20,825 bases of DNA. Origin: Saccoglossus kowalevskii. Lineage: Eukaryota > Hemichordata > Enteropneusta > Harrimaniidae. Within the stretch, counting starts at the first letter, position 1; the number at the start of each line of letters is the position of its first letter. The notes under the pieces are model-generated. The model was not told the origin of the DNA, searched no databases, and saw only the letters and a program-made list of their open reading frames with translations. Positions 10,101 to 18,191 of the stretch are shown here, in pieces. The translations under genes and the position numbers were made by a program. The DNA lies in assembly GCF_000003605.2 (NCBI RefSeq), contig NW_003133378.1:71827-92651 (forward strand), written 5' to 3'.

Positions 10101-13100
10101 GAAACAAAAGCGAAAGCACTGTAAGATAAACTAAGACAAAGGTTTTTTTAATCCTCTTAGTTTCGTTGTTCTTCCTGGGGTTTATAGTTCCATGGTGTGT
10201 CTGACTACATCTTACCCTCCATCTCATCAATGAATATGAAACTATGTAGATTTCATATTGTTATATTAAAATACTTTCAATCAAAACAAAACATTTTCTT
10301 GAGGCATTCTACTGACACAATAATATATTAGAAGCTTGAGCACATCATATTTGCTATTTCCAGGCATGGCGAAGTTTACACATGGCAAAATGTCAACAAC
10401 TGTGTTCATAACATCATTGTTGGAAAGCTATGGTTTGAACAGTATGGGCAGATGGAGGTGACCAACCACAAGACTGGAGACCGAGCTGTTATCAACTTTA
10501 AACCGAGTGGATGGTTTGGGAGAGAGCTGCATCGAGTTGATGGCTATATTATAGATCGCAAGTAAGTTTCTGTGTATTAATTTTAGAGACCTACGTTGTG
10601 AGTGACATCTAAGGAGAGTCAATGTCTTTTTATGAAAAATGGGTGCTTGGTGCAGGAATTATGTTAATAAAATATTCAAAGAATCAAGAAAAATGTGACG
10701 CACATGTCATATATTTACAGAAATCCCATATCAATTGCCCGTGGTCAATGAACCCCAAAAAGGATCATTCCAAAGTCTTTTGTCTTAAATAAATTTGCAT
10801 TTGTTTTTCAGGAAACAAAAGAAACTTGTGTTATTTGGAAAGTGGACAGACTATCTTTATTCAATTGACACGGGCACCTACGACAGGATAAAGAAACATG
10901 AAAAAGAAGAAAGGAGAAGCCGGAGTCATCGACGAGGACATGCTGCCCAAGCTAAAAAAGAAACACCATCTGTTGATAAGGTTTGTAGGTTGCATTGTTC
11001 ACAAAATAACATCCACATTATTTTTCAAAATATTTTTGATCAAAACCTATAGCCAATAGAAAACTAAATAAATTTAGTGCTAAATCACAATTTGGACATA
11101 AAAAAATATGGCGATCAAGTATATGTAGGTGAGTTTGAATGTTAAATTACATTTTGTTTTCATCTACAACAAGGTAGCGATTTTAATCCTATGATGCATC
11201 ATACTTCAACGTCATTTTTAGTGCAACAGGAAGGTAATTTGGTCATTTAGCGCAGTTAGCTAACAGTGAAATGACCAAAAATAAAAACAGAAACAAGAAA
11301 AACCTGTTATTCAAGTTCAAATGTCATGTGGGGGGGGGGGTTGCTAAAAACAGCTTTAGCCAATCAGCCACAAATAAATCAGCCTTGCAAGATTGCAACA
11401 ATTCAACAAGCCATGTTATGCTATAGCTAATGATCACTCAAAAAGGCAGAGTCAGATAAAGAAACCGGAAAATGAGTTTGTGAAACCTATTTGTTTAATA
11501 AATGAATACTAACTGAAATGAGGCCTTAAACGAATCAGCTTGCATTTTTTGCATTTTCGGCTTCCGTTTGAATATGAATAAACTAATGAGCATCAAATGT
11601 ATTTGTCTACTGCATTTATTATGTACTTGATGAATAAAGTAATGCAGTGTTCTCCCCACATAGAACAAAGCATGGCGGCACTGCCATGCTTGGCGACCCG
11701 GCCGCCACGCTTGGGCTCGGACCGCCATGCTTAAAACTTCACCGTGTTCTCCCCAGGATGTAAACAGCGTGGCGGTCCCGCCACAGTGCTTCGATTTGCC
11801 GCCACACCGGTCTGACACCGCCACGGTGATTAGCAAGACCGCCACAGTGCTTTTTTTCTTTGGGGGATCTCGTCACGCTGGTCGGCCTGACCGGCACTCA
11901 AAATTAGCGACCACCACGGAAACGCTTCCGACTATTGTTATTATACTTGCGTACTGACCGACACGCATCCGGCCAGTCGTTGATAATAATTTGTAAACAA
12001 TAGACATAGTCACGTGATGTGGTAGCGGCTTTGAACAATACAAGTCAATTTTGTAAAATTAGCACCTCTTTGTTTGTAAGTAAATACTTTCTGACGATGG
12101 ACGCAGTCTTCAGATTGAAATCTAAAATTCTTTCAAAATCAATTCCACTCGATATAACATGGGCAAAGCAGAGTTCACGATCTGTTTACGCTACTCAAGA
12201 AAAAAAAAACATGTTTATTGCGTGATTGGGTAAAATACATTTCAACTGTTATCATCGTGAATTATGTAAAATCTCTTCTTTCAAGACTTTTTTTTACCTT
12301 TTAAAAATTTCTAATCACCTCTTTGGAAAACCATCATGCAGTTTTCATCTGAAATTCATACCAACACATCGTGCTACGACATCGCTTTACTTCCGCAATG
12401 TAATTTTTATGATCACGATCATTCGGAAAACTTTGGGTTCTACCGGCATTACCATGCGGCATTCTGATTGGTAAATGGCGTTTTTGACCCACCGGGTCAA
12501 AGGACACATGCCGGTCAACTAATGCGTCATAACTATCATGGCGGTCTGTGTTTTTCACCGAAGTGATCGAGTGATCAAAAATAATTTCTCCCGATAAAAC
12601 TAGCTTTTTTCTTATAAATTGGAAGTGTTATTTGTTCGTTCATTTACTGTAAATGTAAACGTTAGAAGCTGATGGTCGGAATAATAACCCCCAATCCGCC
12701 AAATAACTACATGGTCGATTTTTTGAAGGAGAATTTTGTAGTAAATAAGATCATGAAAGTGGTGAACATAATCCTGGCTCAAACGTTTCAAATGAGTTTC
12801 ATTTAACCTTTTACAATTTATTTGTTTCTTTTTAGTCTGCAGCATTTGCATTTCGAGAATATTTCATTTTTAAATTCAAACTCTTCTAAATTGTGAAATG
12901 TAATATTTTGACCCAAAAAAAAAATATTTTCCCTGTGACGGAGCTCATTATTATTACAAAAGTGCCCAAAATAAAAGTGTTTATAACACTGTGTGAAGCA
13001 AATAAATATCTGCTACTTTGTTTTTAAAAATATATGTTGTTTATTGTGTGGGTGTAAATGTGTTTTGGTCAATTTCTATTACTATGTAAATGATATGCAA

Positions 13101-14995
13101 ATTAGGCCGCCACAGTGGTTAAAATTCCTGGGGAGAACACTGGTAATGGTTACAGATATGTACCTGATTACATTTGTATAAGTGAAACATTTCTATATGT
13201 TTTGTTTCTAGTCTTCAAGTGAAAGCATCGGAGATGAGCATGGAGCATTCTGCGCAGGACTTTTCAGTCATAATCAGTCATCCACAGATGATGAAACGGA
13301 CAGCTCAATGTCCACTGACAATCATTTCCACACATTGCTGAGTGATAACCCAGAGTCTCACTTTCTATGGAGAGTACCACCAAGACCGGAAGACTCTGTA
13401 CAGGTGAGATAAGCACAGTATTACACAATGTTTGTTACATGTTTAAAATAAATCTCTTAAAAATAACACTAATTTTTAGACAGTGACAGTGAAATAATCA
13501 CAGTATCTACAGAAAGTTTCTTTTGCACCCCTTACCATAATTATACCACCCATTCAATTGTATATGTCCCCTGTAGATAACTATAGGTGTCCTTAGGAGG
13601 GGCATATGCAATTAAATCGGGGCGCTGGGGGTAGGGTTAGGGGTGTTGATGCAAAGGGAACTCTTTTTGTACTTGTAGAAAGGTAGTTAATATGGCCTCA
13701 CATTGAATTTGATTTTTTTGCAGTATTACAATTTCACATATTTTGCAATGAGTTTGAATGAACTGAAAGACGATATAAAAAAAGGACTTCCAACCACTGA
13801 TTCCAGACTCAGACCTGATCTCCGAATGCTTGAAAATGGAGACATTGGTAAGTTGATTAAGATTTGTAATACCAGATATTTTAATCCTTCATGAGTCAGT
13901 GCGCCCTCTAAATAGCAAAATTGTTTATGTAAAAACTGAAAATTGGCTTAACAATTGGGGTTCATTTCCAGAAATAGTAAAGAAAATTCGGCGAGTAATT
14001 CGGCAAGTCTGGTGAAAAGGTTAAACTTTAGTCCAAGCATAGAATATTGGTTTCTGGAATTTGTTTAAACAAGGACTAATTAATATACAAACAAAGAAAT
14101 CTGGTATCACAACAACTTAGTTTGTGCCTATAAAATTCCTACATGATCATTCCTGTTAGAGGCCACCCGTGTACTCCACCATGTGATGTTCAGCATGTTG
14201 AAAAGGCACCAAAATGGCTAACATTATTTGGTAACACCGTTTATCAACTGTGCAAACGTGTCAAGTAGGTACTATTCAAAACTGTTACTAGTGTAACCAG
14301 TACACGGCAGTCTGTGGAATTATTTATGCATTCAGACTCGCTTGTCTAAGATTTTTTTGTAATTATGTTCCAAAAATAGCAAGATAATTTGATGTTTTGG
14401 TAGAATATTCATGATTTTTGTGTCTAATTTTATCTCCCAGCCATAGTAAATTATTTTTGACAAGTCGAGAAAATCATGGTTTTGTCTTTGATGAAATATT
14501 GCAGGTGATTGGACAGCACTTGTATTGATGATTACACTCACAAATCATCTGTACATTTATTATTCTGAGCATACTTGCATACAAAACAAATACAACAGAT
14601 TACTTGGGTTGAGAATATTATAGTTATAGCAGAAGGAATGAAGAATACAAATCAAAGAAAAGTCTGGGTAAATAATAATGCTGTGGGCTGGATCAGTTGA
14701 ATGGGCTATAAACTCAGTTGGAATTTTCATGATATTTTTTTAGATTTTCAGGTATAATCAAAAGTAAGATTTGAATGTTAATTTCTAAATGTTACTTGCA
14801 GATGGTGCATCATCCGAGAAACATCGACTAGAAGAAAAACAGCGAGCAGCCCGAAAGATTCGGCACAAGAACAAAGAAACCTGGGTGCCAAAATGGTTTA
14901 CCCAAGGTGTCAGTCCTGAAACAGGCTCTACAGACTGGATCTATAATGGGAAATATTGGGATAAAGACTATTCTACATGCCCTGATATATTCTAA
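4189..14995 (+). CDS. OSBPL1A-like: OSBP-related protein, ORP1/ORP2 clade (C-terminal 575 residues, nine exons)
   Basis: Exons are 4189–4553, 4927–5137, 8501–8598, 8721–8897, 10364–10561, 10812–10980, 13212–13403, 13724–13847 and 14802–14995. All have AG/GT boundaries and compatible phases, and the stop is TAA at 14993. Residues 1–35 look like a coiled-coil end. Residues 53–59 are EFFDAAE, a canonical FFAT motif preceded by acidic residues, which in this family binds the ER protein VAP. The lipid-binding ORD runs from about residue 123 to the end. Its landmarks are [32 protein letters not shown], the family signature EQVSHHPP (residues 235–242), [25 protein letters not shown] and the C-terminal CPDIF. 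The family moves sterols and phosphoinositides at membrane contact sites, and ORP1L acts on late endosomes. A basic then serine/acid-rich linker (about residues 380–460) is longer than in human ORP1/ORP2 as I recall them. Ankyrin and PH exons are not in the window, so the true start is unseen. Whether this is orthologous to ORP1, ORP2 or the pre-duplication gene cannot be decided here. Confidence 0.95.
4345..4365 (+). other. FFAT motif (VAP-binding) coding site
   Basis: Codons 53–59 of the visible ORP protein read EFFDAAE, preceded by ISDD and followed by LSDSSS. This fits the family consensus EFFDAxE with an acidic upstream tract. It lies between the coiled coil and the ORD, the usual position in ORP1L and OSBP. 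Confidence 0.9.
4578..4899 (+). repeat. Four degenerate copies of an ATTACCCATAATGCATTGTG motif
   Basis: The motif occurs at 4578–4597, 4663–4682, about 4807–4825 and 4880–4899, spaced irregularly (about 73–146 bp) through the first visible ORP intron. The fourth copy lies just upstream of the exon acceptor at 4926. Related copies (ACCCATATTGCATTG) head each of the duplicated acceptor blocks at 8989 and 9101. Confidence 0.7.
5898..6207 (-). mobile_element. tRNA-derived SINE with 17-bp target duplications
   Basis: GTCATACATGATTTATC occurs exactly at 5898–5914 and again at 6191–6207, bounding a 276-bp GC-richer body (5915–6190). Read on the minus strand, the end next to the right duplication has a tRNA-like head. 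Its A-box-like TAGCATAGTGG lies at 6180–6170 and its B-box-like AGTTCAAATCC at 6138–6128, correctly ordered and spaced for a pol III internal promoter. The long exact duplication points to LINE-mediated, fairly recent insertion. The 189-bp open frame inside it is incidental. The tail toward 5915 is not a long poly(A), so the partner LINE cannot be guessed. Confidence 0.9.
6604..6910 (+). repeat. Degenerate tandem repeat
   Basis: Blocks of the kind AAAATACCCAGTTGCTTGC (6606), AGAATACCCAGTCACTTTCC (6703), AAAATACTTGGTCGCTTTCC (6765) and AAAATTCACGTCCGCTTGCC (6841) recur. They are each followed by variants of TTACAGGCAGTCTAGCTTTA and ATACTAGGGGT. Unit length is irregular, about 60–110 bp. Confidence 0.5.
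7108..7157. repeat. Perfect 12-bp inverted repeat
   Basis: TTATATATGCTT (7108–7119) is the exact reverse complement of AAGCATATATAA (7146–7157), separated by 26 bp. No other copy was seen. It could be a chance AT-rich hairpin. Confidence 0.5.
7192..7398 (+). mobile_element. Palindromic MITE, copy 2
   Basis: It starts CTGTAAAATACTTTATTTT and ends AAAATAAAGTATTTTACA, with TIRs extending through GCTTGGAATTAATTTTCGCT-type sequence. It matches copy 1 (566–766) along its whole length in reverse complement, including AACTCG, AAATTCCATACAAAACACC and the CAGTGAAAAT blocks. It lies in the large ORP intron and has no coding potential. Confidence 0.88.
7421..7454. repeat. Near-perfect short hairpin
   Basis: ATCTTATCGATATC and GATATCTATAAGAT are inverted repeats with one mismatch and a 5–6-base loop. 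It sits 23 bp right of MITE copy 2. Function unknown. Confidence 0.55.
7560..7622. repeat. Perfect 11-bp inverted repeat
   Basis: CATTGCCTGCT at 7560–7570 is the exact reverse complement of AGCAGGCAATG at 7612–7622, with a 41-bp loop. It may be the remnant of a small fold-back element. Confidence 0.5.
8048..8422. mobile_element. 375-bp non-autonomous TIR element (MITE)
   Basis: The ends CTTTAAGGTAGTTTGCTACC (8048 on) and GGTAGTGAACTACCTTAAAG (to 8422) form 26-bp inverted repeats matching at 24 positions. The arms are themselves partly palindromic (GGTAG...CTACC). There is no coding potential inside. Flanks show no clear target duplication, so the superfamily is not assigned. The right end lies 78 bp before the exon starting at 8501. 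Confidence 0.8.
8982..9217 (+). pseudogene. Two partial copies of the ORP exon head with its splice acceptor
   Basis: The segment 4876–4974 (end of the first visible intron, acceptor, and the first ~48 exon bases encoding [15 protein letters not shown]) is repeated at 8982–9080 with about three differences. One of these is the silent change TTC to TTT. A 112-bp unit (8989–9100) is then repeated exactly at 9101–9212. Both copies keep the acceptor TTTGTTTGTACAG, at 9032 and 9144. After the exon-derived part they carry new sequence, TTTGAGTGATCTCTTCACTC. The true exon is intact at 4927–5137, so these are intronic partial duplicates. They read openly from the second acceptor to a TAG at 9344–9346, and phase matches the upstream exon, so use as a cryptic exon is possible but unproven. 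Confidence 0.9.
9454..10194. mobile_element. 741-bp TIR transposon with 7-bp TSD, non-autonomous
   Basis: The ends are perfect 30-bp inverted repeats, starting CATGGAACTATAAACCCCAG on each strand. They are flanked by exact GTGTGTC duplications at 9447–9453 and 10195–10201. The interior is more GC-rich than the surrounding intron and includes GATCACGTGACC near 9650. No transposase-like frame is present. The 5'-CATG start and 7-bp duplication could fit a P-like or hAT-like origin, but that is a guess. Confidence 0.93.
10812..10983 (+). other. ORP exon with weak donor
   Basis: The exon 10812–10980 ends ...GATAAG with donor GTTTGT instead of the GTAAGT or GTGAGA-like donors used elsewhere in the gene. 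If unspliced, the frame adds 23 codons and stops at 11050–11052. Inefficient use could therefore give a truncated ORD. Confidence 0.5.
11669..11852 (+). repeat. Subterminal GCCGCCAC(A/G)GTGCTT repeat array
   Basis: Forward copies start near 11680, 11701, 11721, 11777, 11799, 11817 and 11838. Inverted ones (AGCATGGCGG, AGCGTGGCGG) start near 11669 and 11765. In other TIR transposons such arrays are transposase-binding sites; that role here is inferred. Confidence 0.75.
12605..12925. repeat. Repeat segment shared with the TNPO3 intron (inside the 1,498-bp transposon)
   Basis: This part of the element aligns with 1620–1945 in the same orientation, with TTACTGTAAATGTAAACGTT, GAAGGAG, CCTGGCT, TTTCAAATG and CTTCTAAATTGTGAAA in common. 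It links the introns of the two genes by repeat content. Confidence 0.8.
13507..13678. repeat. Fold-back element of ~170 bp
   Basis: The outer arms CTACAGAAAGTTTCTTTTGCA (13507 on; 21-bp arm, imperfect) pair with TGCAAAGGGAACTCTTTTTG...CTTGTAG (13650–13678). The inner arms AATTGTATATGTCCCCT (13556–13572) pair with AGGGGCATATGCAATT (13598–13613). A C-rich strip faces a G-rich strip between them. It lies wholly inside the intron 13404–13723. Confidence 0.65.
13930..14025 (+). repeat. Dispersed repeat, copy B
   Basis: It matches 3826–3948 through TAAAAACTGAAAATT, GGGGTTCATTTCCAGAAATA, CAAGTCTGGTGA and AAAAGGTTAAA. It lies in the last ORP intron (13848–14801), in which nothing else was recognised. 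Confidence 0.65.
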
Positions 14996-15010
14996 ATTAC
15001 ACTCGCAGTT

Positions 15011-15143
15011 AAGCTGATTGGTTGAATATTATGTATGATGAATCCTTATTGGCCAACCTTTTGAAGTTTGAAACAATGAAGCTCATTGGTTGAATATTAT
15101 CAATAGTGAATCCTGATTGATCAACCTTTTAAAGTTTGAAACT
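15011..15143 (+). repeat. Tandem 65-bp duplication forming two hairpins in the 3' UTR
   Basis: Unit 1 (15011–15075) and unit 2 (15079–15143) share AAGCT, ATTGGTTGAATATTAT, GTGAATCC/ATGAATCC, CAACCTTTT and AAGTTTGAAAC. In each unit GGTTG(A) can pair with (T)CAACC about 30 bases on, so each may fold into a stem-loop in the mRNA. It starts only 15 bases after the stop codon. Confidence 0.8.
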
Positions 15144-15425
15144 CAGACACAATGTGATTAGCTTGGTTCTGCAGTTTGTAAAGTGATTTTTTTTTTATGT
15201 ACATTATGTTAATTTATAAACAATTTAAATAATTTAGTTGCCAATACTCTTAATACTCAATTCAATATCGTTTTAATCTTGATGGCTTCACATAGTTTTT
15301 AGTTTCAATAAGTTGAATTACGTGAAAGTTCTAGATGGGTTGGACGATAGGTGTATAATTTCAACATGGCCATTTTTTGTTGAAATTCAGATGCAAAGTT
15401 ATCAATTAGATTGAAAATGTTTGGA

Positions 15426-15431
15426 AATAAA
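15426..15431 (+). terminator. Candidate poly(A) signal
   Basis: AATAAA at 15426 is the first canonical hexamer after the ORP stop, giving a 3' UTR of roughly 450 bases. It is followed by a T/G-rich stretch (TTGTCTGTATGTGTGTCAG) that could serve as the downstream element. Use is inferred only. Confidence 0.45.
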
Positions 15432-18022
15432 ACAACCAAGGCAATTGTCTGTATGTGTGTCAGAGAGGAAAATTATTTTACAGATATAAGTTGTTTTATT
15501 ATTATTCCAGTTGCTGCTGGTATATTTTGCGATGACCAATTGTATGTGCACCAGTAGAGTTCAGTTGTCATAAAACTCAGGAAGATATTCTCATGCTTTA
15601 TATAATGCCTATTTGAATCTATCAGCAGTGTTTAGCATATTACTGTTTGCACACCTTGTTATCAACCAATCAAAGGTAAAGAATTAAATTTTCTCTTTAA
15701 AATTAATATCAATTATGGTAATTTTTCTCTAAAAAAAAAAAAGACCTGAGCTTTCTCTAAAATAGACGTTTGAAACGAACGAGATTTCGATGTGAGAGAC
15801 GTATTTTTGCCCCCCTAATTATGTTCCATTTTCACCTGTCATTTCATCCACAAGAGAATGGAATGCACTCTAGGAATAAAACATGTCTTGTGGTTATCTC
15901 AATTACCAGTGATCTCATTGGCTTTTTGCATCGGAAAATTCTGTATGGCGGATTTAAAAGCAAGACGCACAAAGAATTATTTTTTGTTGCATGAAATGTA
16001 GGTTGTAACGGGTTTTCTGATTGGTCATTTTTGCCTACTTTGTAGATTTTGTTTCTAAATTAACCAATGGATCAAAGGAATATATCTCTGTACACTAATT
16101 ATTTTCTATGCAGTAGGCTTCTCCACTTTGTGATATTTTTAATTTTTCATTGTTTTTCTCTTATTGAGATCTGTGTCAGCTGAAAGCTTTGATTCTTTAG
16201 ATAAAATAGTCGTATCAGTAATTAGTTCTTCCAGATGTGGCCATATTAATGAATTATGTTATTATTAAAACAAATTGGGATGTCAGTATTTTATAATTTA
16301 AAGACTGCTAGATATGCCTTAATATTTTACTATATGGTCTTCTATTTGAAGTTTGTGTTTATGTATGAAAATGAAGTAATTTTGAGATACTATTTTATGC
16401 AGGCTCATCAAAGATGGGAAAGGTGATTATCTTTCACATTGTCATTGTCGTTAACTTGCCTCAACAGACTCCAGAAATCAAAATTAGTTCAGCTGACCAA
16501 GAAAGCATGTTTTAACTAGAACAGGTAAATTGTACAAATTGCCTGTCCTCTGGACAGAGGAATAGAGATCAAGTTTGTACTGGCTGACCAAATGGGGTTG
16601 TCTAAAGTTTTACTTGCCATGATTGTTTTCAGAGTTTTCAAGAATGAAAATTAACAACTATTCAGGGAGTTTGCATTCATTCTAATATATTTGTGCTATG
16701 AACTGACTCCATCTTACTTTGAAAACATGTAATCCTAAGTAGGCACATTATTGAAAGGCTTTATTCAATCAAATTTCAGTATGTACAGCTCAGTCACGTT
16801 AAAATTAACGCAAATGACCAGCGAAATGTCAAGATGAATTGTGCACTTCAAATTGTGTTTCATTCTCTTCTACCATTGCTGCACCCACTATTATCGTGAC
16901 CTGTGTCTAAGGTATTAGGAACAGTGGGAAAAAATACAACATTTTTTTTAAGGGTGGAAAAAACAAGAATTGTGGCTGTCTTGTTCTTGAAGAGATCTTG
17001 ATAGTTGTTTGCATCTCTGATCTATTGAACTGATTGAATTGCAACCATTGTTGACTATGTCGATGAGTGAAATACATAGATGGTATAAATTAAACATTTC
17101 AGCTTCATATAAACATTATTGTCTATGCACATGCTTTGAGTTGATATTCGATCATGTTGCATACACAATTGTAATAATGTAGATTTCATAGTATTTGTTC
17201 AACAACAATACAAAACATGCCAGTTATAGTGCTTGAGGTGTAATAATATGGCAGTTCATATTCGTCTCAGTGAATCATTAATACAAAATACTAGGACAAA
17301 AGCCAGCTAAGATTTTCTGTTATCTTGCATGTTTTATGAATCTATTCATGTCTAAATGCAGCACTTTTGTTCTGAGATGAGGCATTTTTTTTTATAATAA
17401 AATATCTGAATTACTTCGAATAAAGCTGGAAATTATGTCCCTTAAAATAATTAAACAAATTTGGCACCAATGTTTTTGTAAGATATTTACATCTATCAAG
17501 GACATTCAGTAGACTGATTCCCCACTGTCAACCCCAAAACTTGTTTGTATTCAAAATTAATGACAATGCATATTCATATTGAAACGAACTATGATAAAGG
17601 GAATAATATTATATAACAAAGGGCAGGGTCACCAGAGTTCAACTATGTTATTGTAAATCATTGCCCCATGACCTACTGTAAGTAACAATTTCTATTTGTG
17701 GTTTGTTAAAAAAAAATATAATTAAGCCAGTACCATGTGTTTAATAGTGACGAGGTTTAGTAATGTAAACCAGTTTTATGATGTATTCTTCCAACAATTG
17801 TATAACATTCATTGATTCCTTATTATTGACATTAGTATTTAATTTTTCACTATATATCGTGCAATCAATTATGTGTTCAGTATACCTTTTGTAAAAAGGA
17901 GTATTTGGATTATTCCATTTCCAGAAATGGGGGTAGTATTGGGAATCACAGAAAGTTTTTTCTTGTAGATTTGTTTCATTTGCTGAAACATTAAATAACT
18001 ATTTTGGAATGTTACACATGTA

Positions 18023-18191
18023 CTGTAAAATACTTTATTTTCACTTGGAATTTATTTTCGCTGAAAGATGAATCAGTGAAAATACTTGTTTGTTATGTTT
18101 TATATCAAAATCAGTGAAAATATACTTCACCCAAAACAGTAAAATGTCTTTTCAGCATAACCAAATTCCAGTTAAAATAAAGTATTTGACA
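18023..18191 (+). mobile_element. Palindromic MITE, copy 3 (shorter, diverged)
   Basis: It starts CTGTAAAATACTTTATTTTC and ends AAAATAAAGTATTTGACAC, with CACTTGGAATTTATTTTCGC and CAGTGAAAAT blocks as in copy 2. The interior is shorter and more diverged, so it is an older insertion or a subfamily member. Orientation matches copy 2. Confidence 0.82.

Larger units (their letters stand above)
11645..13142. mobile_element. 1,498-bp TIR transposon with 6-bp TSD and GC-rich subterminal repeats
   Basis: It begins CAGTGTTCTCCCCA and ends TGGGGAGAACACTG (14-bp perfect TIRs). GTAATG is repeated exactly at 11639–11644 and 13143–13148. The left ~200 bp are strikingly GC-rich and carry many variants of CCGCCACAGTGCTT in both orientations (for example 11701, 11721, 11777, 11817, 11838). 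One more variant sits beside the right end at 13106–13120. A second TIR-like CCGTGTTCTCCCCAGG is internal at 11742. No transposase frame was seen, so it is non-autonomous. It fills most of the intron 10981–13211 and ends 69 bp before the next exon. TIRs resemble hAT-type ends, but the TSD is 6 bp, not 8. Confidence 0.93.
14996..18022 (+). other. Probable 3' UTR and downstream non-coding DNA
   Basis: After the ORP stop there is no recognisable gene on either strand to 18022. The UTR-proximal part holds the tandem hairpin duplication (15011–15143) and the first AATAAA at 15426. Several later AATAAA hexamers exist, so the UTR end is undecided. The 74-codon frame at 15770–15994 has no family features. 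Confidence 0.55.

Noticed and set aside
11495..11957. Overlapping open frames on both strands (116 and 76 codons)
   Set aside because: They coincide with the GC-rich subterminal repeats of the transposon and look nothing like a transposase.
15770..15994. 74-codon open frame downstream of the ORP stop
   Set aside because: No family features, no convincing splice sites, and it lies in likely UTR or intergenic DNA.
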